Source: Climacteris rufus (Eukaryota > Chordata > Aves > Passeriformes > Climacteridae). Taken from it: DNA of 64,000 nt. Below are positions 1-15,400 of the stretch, in pieces. How positions within the stretch are numbered: the stretch's first letter is position 1; each line of letters begins with the position of its first letter. The DNA is taken from the NCBI GenBank assembly GCA_013398175.1, contig VZRZ01000211.1, positions 403,533 through 467,532 of the forward strand, given 5' to 3'. Under the pieces are notes generated by a model. The model saw nothing but the letters and a program-made list of their open reading frames with translations, had not been told where the DNA came from and did no database searches. Both the position numbers and the translations under genes were made by a program.

Positions 1-3305
<3,305 letters not shown>

Positions 3306-5483
3306 CTACAAAACAAAGGGAAGTAGCAATGAATGACTGAAAATGTGTAAGTGTATAGTAGCAAAGTAAAGGTTTTGTTAATGAGGAAACTTTGGGCAAG
3401 TGATACTGGAGGCAGGCATGACAGTTATATCCCTTAATGGAGAGTTCATATGTTGAAGCTAGAGTTTAACAGTTATGAGAGCTGTTTCTGTAAGAAGTAT
3501 TCAAAAGTTCAAGAAGACTTACTTCTTAGTGACACTGAACACAGTATTTAGAAATATACCTTTTGAATAAATAGTTTTAATATTTGTTTCATTATAATAA
3601 AATATCTCAAGTACATATTGCTAGTAATATATATAGCAGGAGGAGGAGTAGCTAGTAATAAAGGACTACTTTTTAATAGAAATTCTATTTGAGAAATCTA
3701 GTTTATTTTCCACTAAAACCTATAATTAAGAAGATTTTTAATAATTCTGCTTTTTACAGCCTATAAACAATTAAGTATTGGCACTTCGTTAGTAGTGGAT
3801 ATGCATTATCATATGGGAGTGCACAAACTGGGATTGAGTATGAAGGAAAGATTAGTGGAAATAATAACTTCTATTAACTTTATCTGATTTCTTGCTCTTG
3901 GTAAATGATTTCCCTGATGTCTACCTGTTGAAGAAAACAAGAAAGGATTCTCAAATGGTGTGTTTTGAGGTCTGAATGTCATGTGTCCCTTAAAGAAAGC
4001 CTTTTTATCTAGGGAAGCTAGTAGAGTTGACAATGACTGTATACTAATACCAGGTTTATTTTTTGTACATACATTCACTCACTAAAACTCTGTGTTGTAC
4101 TTAACAAAAGATAGTAAGGTATGTGAAGATGAGGGTATTGCATACAGCTGTCCTAGGATAGCTGTTAAGATGAGGCCATTTTCCCAGAGTCCCTAGCAGA
4201 TGTGGAAACACTGTCCATCTATTCACTGTGTTTAGTTTGTTGTTGCCTAGAGGGAGATACTTTGCCTGTATAGTGGCAGAATAGTATGATCACCTATCAA
4301 AGGATTCTTTGTCACTTACTTACATGTCAGGCCTAAGCAGCTTTTCTTTTATAAGGCTTCCAGATAAAGTTTATAAAAGTTAAAAGACCCATTGTGCTGG
4401 GAAGGGATTTGTTTTTGTTTTGGGAGCTTGTGCGATTTCTCAGTGTGTAGGTCCAAATCACTTTCTATGTGAAAACACGGGTTGCAAAAGCAGGTGGTTG
4501 GCAGAAGACCTCAGCTTGGCAGGAGCTCTGAGACTCCAGCTCCAGTGGCTGATGGAGATGGTGAACACTGTGTTACCTCCAGGCTCGCACATGGGAGCAA
4601 GAGGGAAAGGAACGCTGAGTGTGCTCTCCCCCGCATGCTGTGGGTGAAAGAGCAGGGGACCCCAAACCTACTCCAGCCTTGTTTTTTTTTCATTCTCTAG
4701 TGTCAGTAAACAACATTCTCTGTTTTTTTAATGCTTATTCCTCAGCATAGCAATATTGTTTAAAAGATCAGATCAGTAGCAATCTCCATTACAAATAGAC
4801 AAACATCTATAACAATTTGCTTCTGACAAGCTACTGTAAATATTCTGGCTCATAGCAAAGATGAAGCTGACACCAGGACACACACATTTACAGTAGTACT
4901 GCACAGAAGAAAAAAACGTTCATTGGTATAGTGAGAAACATTTGGTCTTCCAAAACTAAATGAGTGCTGGCAGGCACCCAGAGTGTAACCCTCTGGCCCA
5001 TGGTGTCCCTGGATAAGGATGAGAGATTGCAATTGTATGTAGGGCAGGAAAATGTCAATTTATGGAGACATCCTTATTCTGGATGCTTAATTTGGTTCTG
5101 CCTCTGTGGACTTCATAGCACAACTCAATGTAAGAAGGAGCCACATGCTCTCTTCATTTAGAAATGCTCATGGACTTTCTCTGTACAGAGAGCTCCTGTG
5201 ATTGAGAGACCTTCCCTCTTCTCCTGAGGCATCACAGATTGTTTTATTTGCAATTTCAATTGGGGGTGTGTTATTGAACAGAAGACAAGTTATTTTGATT
5301 CTCAGATTAAGTCACCCTCTACTTAAACTGCTCCTGAAGCCAGACTTGGAAATGCAAGCTCAATGCCCCTACCAAGCAGCTTTCCTTTCAAAAAATGTGT
5401 AGGTCACAGAATTCATTATTTCCAAAAGTAATAGCATTGACTTTGGAGACGGAGTGTTTCTTAGAAGTCTTGTAAATGTTTAC

Positions 5484-5583
5484 AAAGAGTATTTGAATTT
5501 AACACTCCCACTGCAATATGTTATGTCAGCCATAAAGAGCATTTAAACATCAGACTCCCACAGCAATATGTTGTGCCAGTCAC
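5484..5583. repeat. 50-bp tandem duplication, two diverged copies
   Basis: Unit 1 (5484-5533) and unit 2 (5534-5583) both begin AAAGAG and share ACTCCCAC and GCAATATGTT at the same offsets. Aligned without gaps they differ at roughly 12 of 50 positions, so the duplication is old. No coding frame is involved. Confidence 0.85.
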
Positions 5584-5648
5584 AATTCCCAGGCAGGAAG
5601 CTTTCAGAGATGGCTGCTTTGGGCGGGCTGGTGACTGTGGGTTTCTCC

Positions 5649-5663
5649 AGGTCACATAGGTGA
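5649..5663 (+). promoter_or_regulatory. DR3 nuclear-receptor half-site pair (VDR/RXR-like)
   Basis: AGGTCA, a 3-base spacer CAT, then AGGTGA. This arrangement of direct repeats with spacing 3 fits the consensus bound by vitamin D receptor/RXR heterodimers. The motif is seen; binding is inference, and motif matches alone are often not functional. Confidence 0.35.
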
Positions 5664-6866
5664 CTTCAGAGACACTAATGCTCTGAAAGGCTCTGCCCTC
5701 ACAAATGCACAGCGGGGAACTGAAGATGCTAGTCTGTCAAGTCCTCTGTGTGTACAGCTAGGCATCAGAAATAGAAGCTTTCCAAATTAGAAGCTGCTTT
5801 TAAAATCTGGCTTCTCCAACTTTGTTGGTAAATCGGAAGCAGAACCAGGAAAAGAATGTAGGAGCCCTGACTCTGTTGGTAATTTCCTGTTATAATTGCC
5901 ATACTAAACTTTTGATTTATTTTAATTTTTCGACTATCACACCTCCCTCCTCAGTCAGTGACTTTAATTAGTTTGCTGGCAAAGTTACATCATTCTCTGT
6001 AGGTGTTTTGCTATTTTGCTTTATGGATGTTTGTGCTGCCCTAACAGATATTATTTTCCTTCCCATATCTTCAGTTTCCCAAACTGTGCCCCACAGGGAA
6101 TTTGGATTTGCAAACAAGCAAGCTCATTTTCTCTAGCGAGAAACATCATTAGGAACCACTGACAGCAGTGAAGGCAACCCTCCAACTCCCTCCACCCTTC
6201 AGATCCAAACAAAAATTATATTTGACAGTATTTTGTAGAAGGCAAAACCTGAGTGAGATACACTAATAGCCTGAGAGATCTGAGGCTGGTGTTTTCATTG
6301 GTTTGTTGTTGGTTTTGTTGTTTTTCTCTTTTTTTTTTATTTTTTGTTTAAAGTGTCTGGCTCCAGCAGGAGCACAGCTGAATTGCATAAACATTTCCAA
6401 GAAACAGTCTGCTCCTTGGCACAGAAGCAGCCAGCCCTGCCCTCAGGGTGCTCGAGCACCCGGTCACTCTGCAACAGAGGTATCTCAGTGCTCACTGAGC
6501 TGGAGGGCAAGAACTGTTTTCACCACAGGTTTTTCTTACCTAAGTGCCAAAAGGAGCAAGAAGACACATTTTGTCATTTGGTATTAACCTAAAAACCCTT
6601 ATTTTACAGAATGTGGGATTTACCTTGTTTAAACCATTAGTCTCCTATTCTCTCCCCACCCCAGCTCCATTTGAATGGTTGTTAATAATAGGCCTTAGCT
6701 GGTGTTTAGGTCCTGCAATTCCTGTACTAAGCATTATCTCTTCTTACTCTTTCCACATACAGACATTCATTTATGCCCAGAGTTAATCTGCCAAAGTTAT
6801 ACCACTATTCAAAATGGCACAATATTTTGTTGTTACCATATTAACATACACTGACTGTCTCATTAC

Positions 6867-6961
6867 CTGTAGGCCCAGGTAGTCTTTGGCCTGCTTTCTA
6901 TCCTTGGTCTGTTTTTGTTCAGACATTTCGAGGATTTACTGCATTCTAGACAGGCAGGCCT
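6867..6961 (-). CDS. Candidate alternative first coding exon of ZCCHC24
   Basis: On the minus strand an ATG at 6926-6924 opens 20 codons (MSEQKQTKDR, then KQAKDYLGLQ) that end in CAG directly before a GTAATG donor at 6866. An in-frame TAA lies 12 to 10 bases before the ATG, so the ORF begins here. A possible acceptor, CTTCCCCAG after a T-rich stretch, would start the exon at 6961 with about 35 bases of 5' UTR. The donor phase is 0, the same as the acceptor of the ZCCHC24 exon at 3305, so splicing would join LGLQ to ARPKGEG in frame. The peptide is very polar, with lysine, glutamine and aspartate, and has no zinc ligand. The short product would lose the usual N-terminus and CCHC knuckle but keep the 3CxxC region. 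Sequence and phase are seen; exon use is inferred. It could be a chance ORF or a UTR exon. Confidence 0.5.
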
Positions 6962-8746
6962 CTGGGGAAGATCAAAACCAAACAGATTTTTCTAGAAGGA
7001 CCAGAAACTAGCCATTACTTGAACTATGTCTCAGTGTCAAGATCTAGGTGTAGGTGTAGATCCTTTGCGGTATTTTGACTTTGGACAAGCACTGAGACAA
7101 ATTACATCACCTTTACAGGTGTACCTAGTCAGTGTGTGTGTTTGCCTTAGCTGCATCCAACAAATTTACAAAGCCAGTGGATTTCATGTGGCACAGTAAT
7201 AAAAATTACCTCAATATTCCATCCTTCACTGACACCCAGCTGTCTCTATTTTTCATCCTCTCGCTTTCTTGAGCCAAAACCATAAATTGACCATAATAAG
7301 ATTTTAAAAGTGTTTAAGTTGAGCTTTTCTGCTGGTAACTGTCCAGTCAAGCTCTCTCTCAAACTATCAGAGAGTGTATCTCATGGCGGAATCTGCCAAA
7401 TGCTTAACAATGATGTACATAATAAAGGACTCTGCTTTCCCTGAACGATTCCCTCAAAGTATCAGTTTGCAGAGTCAGCAAAAACAAAACATGCCCTCCC
7501 CCCNNNNNNNNNNNNNNNNNNNNNNNNNNNNNNNNNNNNNNAGAGACAACAAAAAAAAAACTGGCCCCCCCCCCCCCCCAACATGCCCTGCTTAAAACTA
7601 GGTTCTTTATAAACAACATGGGGCTGAGTTTCCTCAAAGCAAAATGCAGAGGCATGATGTGTTTAATGCTTTTCTTCCTCTCATCTCCCCCTGAGTTTGT
7701 TTTACACAGCTGAAAGGGCTCTGGATAGCACAGAAATAGATAAAATCTGCATGACAGTTGTAGGTGTATCCCCTTCATAGAAGAACTCGATGAGGGTCTG
7801 CTTGTAAGCATGCTTCATCAAATGAAGAGAAACACAATAGCATGCAACAGCTTGATGCACTGACTGGCTCCCAAGTGGTTTGTGGGAGTAGGAGGGTTGG
7901 AGTTGTACTTTGAAATGTGAAGCCTCCAACAGTCTCAACTGAAAGTCAGCACAATTAGGAGATGGCATTAAAAAAAGCCCTAGCACTCTTTTGTACTACT
8001 GTACATGCACAGTTTTAATAAAGATGGTGTTATGATAACGCATACCCAAAATGTTCAATTAGAAAATGAAAAAGAAAGTATAGGGACTGATTTGGTGTAC
8101 TGGGTGTTGTGGCACTCTAGTCCTGACCCTGTAGCAAGTTGCAGAGTGTTGGAAAATTCACAGAAGCCCTCTCACCTTTCTCAGCTCTGTGTGTTGTATA
8201 GAGAATAAGGACGCACTTGCACACTTACACCAAATTGGCACATAAAAGGGAATCTTTGGATTGGTCAACTTTTTCCTTTGTCCTTCCTCAATTTTTGTGC
8301 TCATATAAATCTGAATATCGACAGAGTACAGAGGTAGAGAGGTTATGCGTTTAGGAACTGAAGTTTAACGTAGCTGGTCTATTGTTCATTGCTGTGTGTA
8401 GCCCATGTTGCTTGTGTATGATACTACTGATGTGTGACACTGAAGACTTCTGAGGTATTGATTTAATCCATCAGTCACTACATCCCTAATTATGTGCAAT
8501 ATAGAAAGAGCATCTAGGGGATACAGAAACCAAACTAATGCTTTTTTCGGCTTTGTCTCTAGTTTAATTTGTGTGTTAGTGATATGATGAGAAATCTTAC
8601 TTTATACAGGTCTGTTAAGGGAAAAAAGGGATAATGGTCAGAAAGTAACCTCTTCATTATAGCATTGCTACTTACATAAAAAGTTCTATTTGTTTTGCTG
8701 AACAATAGATATTATGGAATTTCTAGTTGTATTGGCTATTTCAGAT
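6962..8746. other. Noncoding stretch with assembly gap
   Basis: No exon recognised. It contains the N gap (7504-7541) with its C-homopolymer flank and a small imperfect repeat of AGGTGT flanked by GATCTA/TAGATC arms (7041-7062). The remaining sequence up to the CR1 copy shows no repeat family by eye. Confidence 0.6.
7504..7541. other. Assembly gap (38 N) in homopolymer zone
   Basis: Thirty-eight N are preceded by a C run and followed by A10 (7551-7560) and then C15 (7565-7579). The word ACATGCCCT occurs on both sides, at about 7490 and 7581, each time beside C runs. This suggests that the flanks are one locus assembled twice from noisy reads, or a real low-complexity repeat that broke the assembly. 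ORFs crossing the gap are not meaningful. Confidence 0.95.
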
Positions 8747-9190
8747 ATTGGCTGCACCTTGAGTGCTGTGTCCAGTTCTGGGCTGTTCAGTTTAGGAAGG
8801 ATGTTGAGATGCTCAAACGTGTCCAGAGAAGGGCAACAAGGCTGGTGAGGGGTCTAGAACACAAATCCTATGAACAGAAGCTGAGGGAGCTGGGGGTGTT
8901 TAGCCTGGAAAAAAGTAGGTTCAGTGGAGACCTTATCACTATCTACAACTGCCTGAAATGAGGGTGTAGCCCAGGTGGGGGTCAGTCTCTTCTCCCAGAC
9001 AACTAGGAACAGGATGAGAAGACACAGTCTTAGGCTGTACCACGGGAAGTTTAGGCTGGACATGAGAAAAAAATTCTTTACAGAAAGAGTGGTTGGGCAG
9101 TGGAATGGCCTGCCCAGGGAGGTGGTGGAGTCACTGTCCCTGGAGGTGTTTAAAAGAAGACTGGATGTGGCAATCAGTGCTATGGTTTAG
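8747..9190 (+). pseudogene. CR1 ORF2 C-terminal remnant, frameshifted
   Basis: This is the end of the CR1 reverse-transcriptase protein (ORF2), downstream of the catalytic region. The first segment reads LKRVQRRATRLVRGLEHKSY and continues to a TGA at 8959-8961. The second segment, from about 8975 in another frame, contains FFTERVVGQWNGLPREVVES and ends at the TAG at 9188-9190. The change of frame plus the internal stop show a decayed copy. RVQRRATRLVRGLE and ERVV-WN-LPREVV are standard CR1 C-terminal signatures. The fingers, palm and endonuclease parts are absent through 5' truncation. No activity is expected. Confidence 0.9.
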
Positions 9191-9268
9191 TTTATAAGGT
9201 GGTGTTAGGTCACAGGTTGGACTTAATGATTTCAAAGGTCTTTTCCTAATTGATTCTGTGATTCTGTG
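8747..9268 (+). mobile_element. 5'-truncated CR1 LINE, 3' end of the element
   Basis: About 520 bases match the 3' part of avian CR1 retrotransposons as known from the family: GTGTCCAGTTCTGGGC at the left, CTGAGGGAGCTGGGGGTGTT in the middle, TGCCCAGGGAGGTGGTGGAG and TTGGACTTAATGAT further on, and the diagnostic tandem ending ATTCTGTGATTCTGTG at 9253-9268. CR1 copies are usually 5'-truncated and end in this 8-bp repeat rather than poly(A), as here. The left border is judged by eye and could be off by some tens of bases. The coding remnant inside has a stop and a frame change, so the copy is dead. It marks the genome as avian or close to it. Confidence 0.96.
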
Positions 9269-9279
9269 TCTTCCAGCAC

Positions 9280-9489
9280 CTGGACTGAGTATACAGCCCA
9301 AAGAGATTTCCTCTCTGATGGTGGTCAGATTGTACCTCAGTTCTTCATTCGTGGTGGGGAAAGGTCCTTTTCCTGCATCCTGCCATTTCTGCAGTTCTTG
9401 TTGCATTGTATAAATTGCTTCAGGCTATCTATGGCAATGTAGCTTGTGTGCATAGTGGAACCTTCAACTTCATCTGAATTATCTAAGCA
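9280..9489 (-). pseudogene. Possible broken coding exon of unknown protein
   Basis: Minus-strand reading begins after a strong acceptor (TTTTTTTCATAACAG) at 9490 with CLDNSDEVEGSTMHTSYIA and runs to IDSLK. Near 9418-9421 the apparent reading frame shifts by one base and continues as AIYTMQQELQKWQDAGKG, then PFPTTNEELRYNLTTIREE, with a possible CAG/GTGCTG donor at 9280. The downstream segment uses codons that look coding, with many CTG, CAG, ACC and ATC. In the first frame translation instead goes on about 25 codons and meets TGA. I do not recognise the protein family. It lies directly beside the CR1 end, and the open frame continues into CR1 sequence, so it predates or was cut by that insertion. 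It could be a dying exon, a fragment of an old mobile element, or chance. The alternative, that only one of the two frames ever coded, cannot be excluded. Confidence 0.33.
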
Positions 9490-12400
9490 CTGTTATGAAA
9501 AAAACAAGCAAATAACACTCAATTTTCAGTCAATCCTTTTCACAGAAGAACATTTGAGTCATACAGTATTGCACAGAAACATGTTGTCATTAGATAAAGC
9601 TTGTTAGTGAAGCCTTAATAGAAGGTGAAACTTTCTAATTAACCTCAGATATATGTTGTTTTTGCTGAATGTTGACATGAATTTTCCAGGTATGCTTATA
9701 TATTTAGTATATCATATTTCATATACAGGGCAAGAGGTGGTGAACAAGTGTTTAATGTGTTCAGTAGATTTTCAGCGCCAGAGAACTCAGCTAACCCTAC
9801 CCAAATCTTCCACAAAGAAAAACTGCAAATAATTATCTTGCTTAACTGTACTTCAAGGATTTATTTTACCTGCACATGCTACTCTTTGCTTGTTGAATGA
9901 CCATGAAAGAGCTCCCAAATGGGCTGTCAATGCTTGTGACCAATAGCAGCTTTAATACGCTTGTTCCTGTAGGACCTTGAAAACAATGGAATTACTTGAG
10001 CATATAAATAGCTGCCTAATGAATCTTCTTTTGAAGGTATTGCATAACTCAGTCTAACCCAGAACCTAAAATTTCAAGAACAGGTCCTTATGCATGTAAA
10101 GGTAACCATTAAAATTTGAACTAAATGTTAACCTGTGCAACAAAGCAAGCACACTGAAAAAAATTCTCTTAGGAAATTGCATAGTGAAAACTGTTTTCAA
10201 GGTATTGTTTAATGCAGTAGGGTAAAAGAGGGGGTGGGGCTAAAAGTGGGGACGAAGCATGCCTAAGCAAACTCAGGTCTTTGTGGTATAATTTAGGAAT
10301 TGTATGTCATACAGAAAATAGGGATTTGCATATCAAATTAGACATGTGGAAGAGTTAAAATTACACTCGCCTGCTGGGATGCAGTGAGGCACTTCTTTTC
10401 AGTGTTACAAGATCATATTCTTCCAAACAGTATGAGATAAAAGGAAGTGGTTGAAATCTTTCTTTTCCTTTCTCTGATACAATATTGGACATGCTGAATT
10501 AATTATGAAGAAACTAGGAATGTATTCATTTTAATAGTTTCCTGATGTTTGGACTCTTTTTGTCCCTTTTCATCTGTTGCTTGAGAACATACAACGGCAA
10601 TACTCTCCTCCTCTCCCCTCCCCACCTTTGGTAGCACACTATATTGAGTATGTTCATATTTATTTAGTAGTTGGAATCAGGGTTTTGGAGAAGGGAGGGT
10701 CAAACTCTTGCCGTAATCAAGCATTACCTCTTCCAAGCTGAGGTCAAGACTCATATTTTTGGATCTGTTTAATTGGTTCACCTCAGATGCCTTCATGTGG
10801 ATTTCACAATTCTCCTAGGGCTAATATGGCACAGCTGGGGCACTGATCTAGTGACAAGCTGACAGGTTTAAGGATTATGATCTGTTCTTTACCAAGCAGT
10901 GATTAGTTCTGATAGACCCCTTGCCTCCCCATAGGTCATGAAACCCTTCAGAACAGATAAGAAGGCAGACAGATGTCATTGAAGGTAATTCTATTCCAAA
11001 TCTAAGTGAGTGGCAGGAGCTTTTGAAGCCAAATTCAACATGTGGGATGCTGCTTTCTTCTTCATTGCTGTTCTGAGATGTGTTTATGCAAAATTTCTAC
11101 CTGAAGAAAAGATGTGGATTAAATTATGATGCTGAGATAAAGGTGCAGATCTCCAGTTGATTCTGTGATGGTATTTGTTTCCTCATTAAGTGTCCAGAAA
11201 CCAAATAAAGAAACTGTATGAGAAGACTCTGTCCAGGCTAGACTGAGTACACCACTATTTGGTTAAAGCAAATTTTTAAGAGTATTTGGATCAGAGAATT
11301 TTCCAATTTGCACTGGGAGGTGGCGAGGAGAAGGAGGTGGCAAAGCAGAGAGTATTTTCATTGAATCCAATATGACATGCAACTTCAGCAATGTTACCAC
11401 TCAGGAAATGGCTTGTTTTGCTCTGATTTTTATATGTTGCTGTTGCACCCTCTGGACTGACACACTTTTTTCTCATTCCATTCATATGTGTATGAATTAT
11501 TATAATGCTAGATTCTTTTAGCCTGAATTAGAAATGCTTTTGCTCATGTAGAGGTTTTATCTCTTCAAAACAACTCTTGGAAAGTAAAGGAAATATTGCT
11601 AAGATGATAAGAGCAAATTTCAGGGGAAAGGATGTTTCTAGAAGAACTCAGCCTTCTTCCTTCCTTCTGTTCTGAAAGGGACAGGATTTCTTTCAACTAC
11701 GTGCTAAATCCTTAAGGATTCAAGATCTGGTTCATGGCATATCCCACACGCTGCATGCGAATAGGTATAACTACAGAAAGAAAATTCTTGTGGTTAAGAC
11801 TACTGGCTCTTTCTGTTGGTTTGTGGCCAAGTTAGTTGATCTCTCCATGTTTCAATTTTTCATCTGGAGTATGGACAGTGCTAGTGTACCTCACATTCTG
11901 GGAATTTCATCGATGTTTGTTACTACAAAAGTGAGCAGCGTGCATGAATCTTGTTATACAATTCTCAGACGGGGGTTTGAACAAGGACTGCTACAGGCCT
12001 CTCACCAGTGACCCTGACCTCACCTCTTTGAGCCATTTTTTTATAAAGTCTCTGCTTATAGATGTTTTTGTTCATACAGTTTGTTTTCCCTACAACCTGA
12101 TTGGTTATAGTCAGAACTGTCCTTTTCAATTAACTGCTTGTTGCATCTCCACTGATTCATCATTAAAAAAAGTAAACAAAACCAACAGAAGGTAAGGCAA
12201 GTACATACACAGTTGTTACAAGGATTTCCAGCTAGGAAATTCCTTTTGCAAAAGATGAAGCTTGGGCCCTCTTTAGAAATCTTCCCACTGTACCAAATGC
12301 AGCATGAGGACTACCTGCCCCCTGTGACTTCCCCAACCCACACCACCATAGTGGTGCAGGCTCCCAGGACACCAGCACACAGGGCAGGCTGTGACCTGTC

Positions 12401-15400
12401 CTCCTCCAAGATGAAATACCACAGCAAGAGTGTCATAGCTTCTTGCTGGAATGGGCCTTTTGCTTGAACTATTAAGAAACAGGGAAAGGAAATAAAGACC
12501 AGATGAGCAACCACCCTCCTTTTCTCCACCTCAGTCTCCTTCCCTCCACTTTCCCCCCTCCCCCGCCGTGCTGTCTATGAGATGACATACAAAAACACCA
12601 ATTGAGTCAGCCTGCTTTAAATTACAGCATTCTTTTAAAGCCTGGAAAAAGACATGCTATGCACAGCCCAAAAATGAAACATGACTTCAGCTGCTGATAT
12701 GTAAACTGAATAAATGTGAAAGGGACTTTTTTCTTGTCCCAGTATACTTTCCTCTAGAAAAATGGTGCCGTCCATGAGCATATTGCATAGAAGAAAGTCT
12801 TAGAAACCGACCTTTTCTGCCCAGAGCAGCCATGTAAGAGCCCTCAAATGCCAGCTACCTGACTTAGTTCACGTGCATGACATTGCTTGAGAGCTTCTTG
12901 CTTGCTTTGGCTACCTGTGCGTGTACAGGTGCCTGGAAGGAATTCCCTGATAGTTTTTTGTTCTGTGGTAAGCTTATTCTCCCTGTGATGAAAGAGCAAG
13001 CTTTCAACATCTTACCTGAAATGAATCAGAAAAGTCTCACTGTTTTAAATACAGCCATGGGTTTGCAGTGAAAGTTTATGGGTATATACACACATACTTT
13101 TAGATGACCCCAAGGCAACCATCCTTTGGTGTGAAGTTTGTAATCATACAGTAGGAATCTGCACCTCTAATCTCTTCCATCCTTCCCTTGTCAGTCCACC
13201 CTGTTACTGCAGTTGTATTTGTATTTTCCACTGGGCTTCTTCACTGGTTTTTTTTTCCACTCTGTGCAAAGCTAACTTGAATCATCTGAAGAATCACTTG
13301 TCATGCCCCAAGAACAGCACAAGCAGCTGCCAAACTTCATTAACTGTTCTGTGGGATTCATAATTCATGTCTGTAGTGTTACCAGAACTTCAAGCATTTT
13401 ACTGAGATTTTTATGAAAAGAAGCTGAAGCAAACTGATTCCCTCTGTAATGTCTTTCTTAATCACATGCAGTAATATGTAGTACCTTGAAGGTGAGGAAG
13501 GATGGACATCAATCAGTAAGTACAGAGTGAGAATACTAACAGGTATATGAAGGGTAGAGGACAATATAGGCAGTGTTGGGTGAAGAGGACTTCTCACATA
13601 ACAGTTCTTGCTAGAATGAACAGAGAAAAGTGGCATCTAGGAGATGACTTACACAACAAAAAGGAATAAAATTTATAGCCTTTTCTACTATTCAGCTTCT
13701 GCTTTCTTTTAGTTAACTGACTCTTTATCGTTTCAGAACTAATTATTTTGTTTTTCTAATCTGTCATAAAATAAACCAGGAGGACGTTTATCTGAAACTT
13801 CTTGGGAAACAGAAAGGTTATAGGTTGAATCAGGCCATGGATGTGTGTGAGTTTTTGAGAGAAATAAAATCTCTTCTGTGCTAAAATAGGAAACTCATGT
13901 CTGACTCCTCAGGATGCCTGGCTGTACTGTAAGAAATGTCTTTTGAACACCTATGTTTTAGGCTTGTTTTGTACAGCTGATTGCCAGGAGCTCTGAGTTT
14001 AAGATAATCATTGCTGTTAAAAATTTTGAATGGAAACTGTTTTGACCAGAATATAGCCAGAAAACTGAAACAAAATAGGAACTGTCTAAACAAGTGAGCT
14101 GTAATCACCATTTCCTTTCATGCAAGTAGATGACATTTCTATTCCAAATCTTTTTATTATATTTTTGCCTGTTCCTTCTTTAAAAAGAAAAATTAATCAA
14201 CCATTTGCAACCTTCATAATATATTTGTCCAGTGGCCCCAACAGCATTTCCTATATTTAGGAATTTATTGTCAAAGACACTTGCACCCAGCATTTCCTTG
14301 TCATGGATACCTAAAATCTCACTTCCTGAAAATCAACACTTTCGTGCCTTTGTACACAGCAGTAGCTGTCACCATAGGACACATTTCACCATAGTCTCTC
14401 ACTGGACAGCTCAGAGCACATGATGTTGCCAGTACCCCAGACCTGTTGCTAGCAGCTGGACCAAAATACGGGAGCAGCCTGAGGCCAACTGGTAGTTCCA
14501 TATTCTTCAACATGGACTGGGATATGAACACACCTTACAGAGTAAATCTTTCTCCCCAAAGGGAGAAACTTTTTTCAAGAAAAAAACAAGCCAACAGCAG
14601 ACCCCACTACCATGTTAGGTATCTCCTTTACTAATGAATAACATGCTGCACCAGAAAGCACATGGCAACGACAGCTGTTCAGCTACCGTACATGACTAGG
14701 AACAGCTTTTTCCTAAGGTTCTAGTTCTATTTTAGAAATTCATCATCCTGTTGAAAATATCTGATCCACTTTTGAACTAGCAAATAGTTTCAAAATCCAC
14801 AGGCCAGTGAAGGGACAAGCTCATTATTAAACAATAGAAAGGAAGAATACATGTTCTAATTGAAACGTCATGGGAGCAGAGGACCCACCAAAGTGCTGTA
14901 GGGTACAGAAGGCATGGCAAGGCTTTGTGCTATGTTCAGTGCTTGTCATGGGAACATGTTAGCGACCAAGGCCACCTTCAGTGTTTTTAAAGTCTAAGGC
15001 AGTCTTCCTGACATAGACAGTGAACAGCCCACAGCAAAATATCTTTACTAGATGCTGTCTCGCTGTTGTTTGCTCAAGACTAAGAAACTATTCATTTTTA
15101 AATAGCTGTTGTGCAAGAAGCATCTGGTGTAAAATGCTTGCCATGGTGCTTGCTGCAGAAGATGACTGGAGATTGTATGAAGAGTTGGGGAAGGAAGGTG
15201 TGCAGTTCTTTATCCCTTTTGCTACAGTTTCCCTTTTCCTGTTTCACCCTGATACTCTTTCCATTAGAGATGCTAGTCTAATAATAGATCCATGCCTGCT
15301 CTGCTTGCAGGGATGTAGTACAAGTGAATTTGCCTTGATCTTGGAGGGGAAAAATTTTGAAACCATTGAGAAAACATTATCAGCAGTCCTTGCAGTCCTT

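Larger units (their letters stand above)
3306..6866. other. ZCCHC24 intron between candidate alternative exon and known exon
   Basis: No coding sequence was recognised. It holds a 50-bp tandem duplication (5484-5583), a DR3 nuclear-receptor-like motif (5649-5663) and a T-rich run near 6328-6350. The stretch 5880-6050 is AT-rich with homeodomain-like TAATTA words and has the look of a conserved noncoding element, but one sequence cannot show conservation. Confidence 0.6.

Noticed and set aside
7374..7811. ORFs crossing the N gap on both strands
   Set aside because: They contain untranslated gap residues and homopolymers and are assembly by-products.
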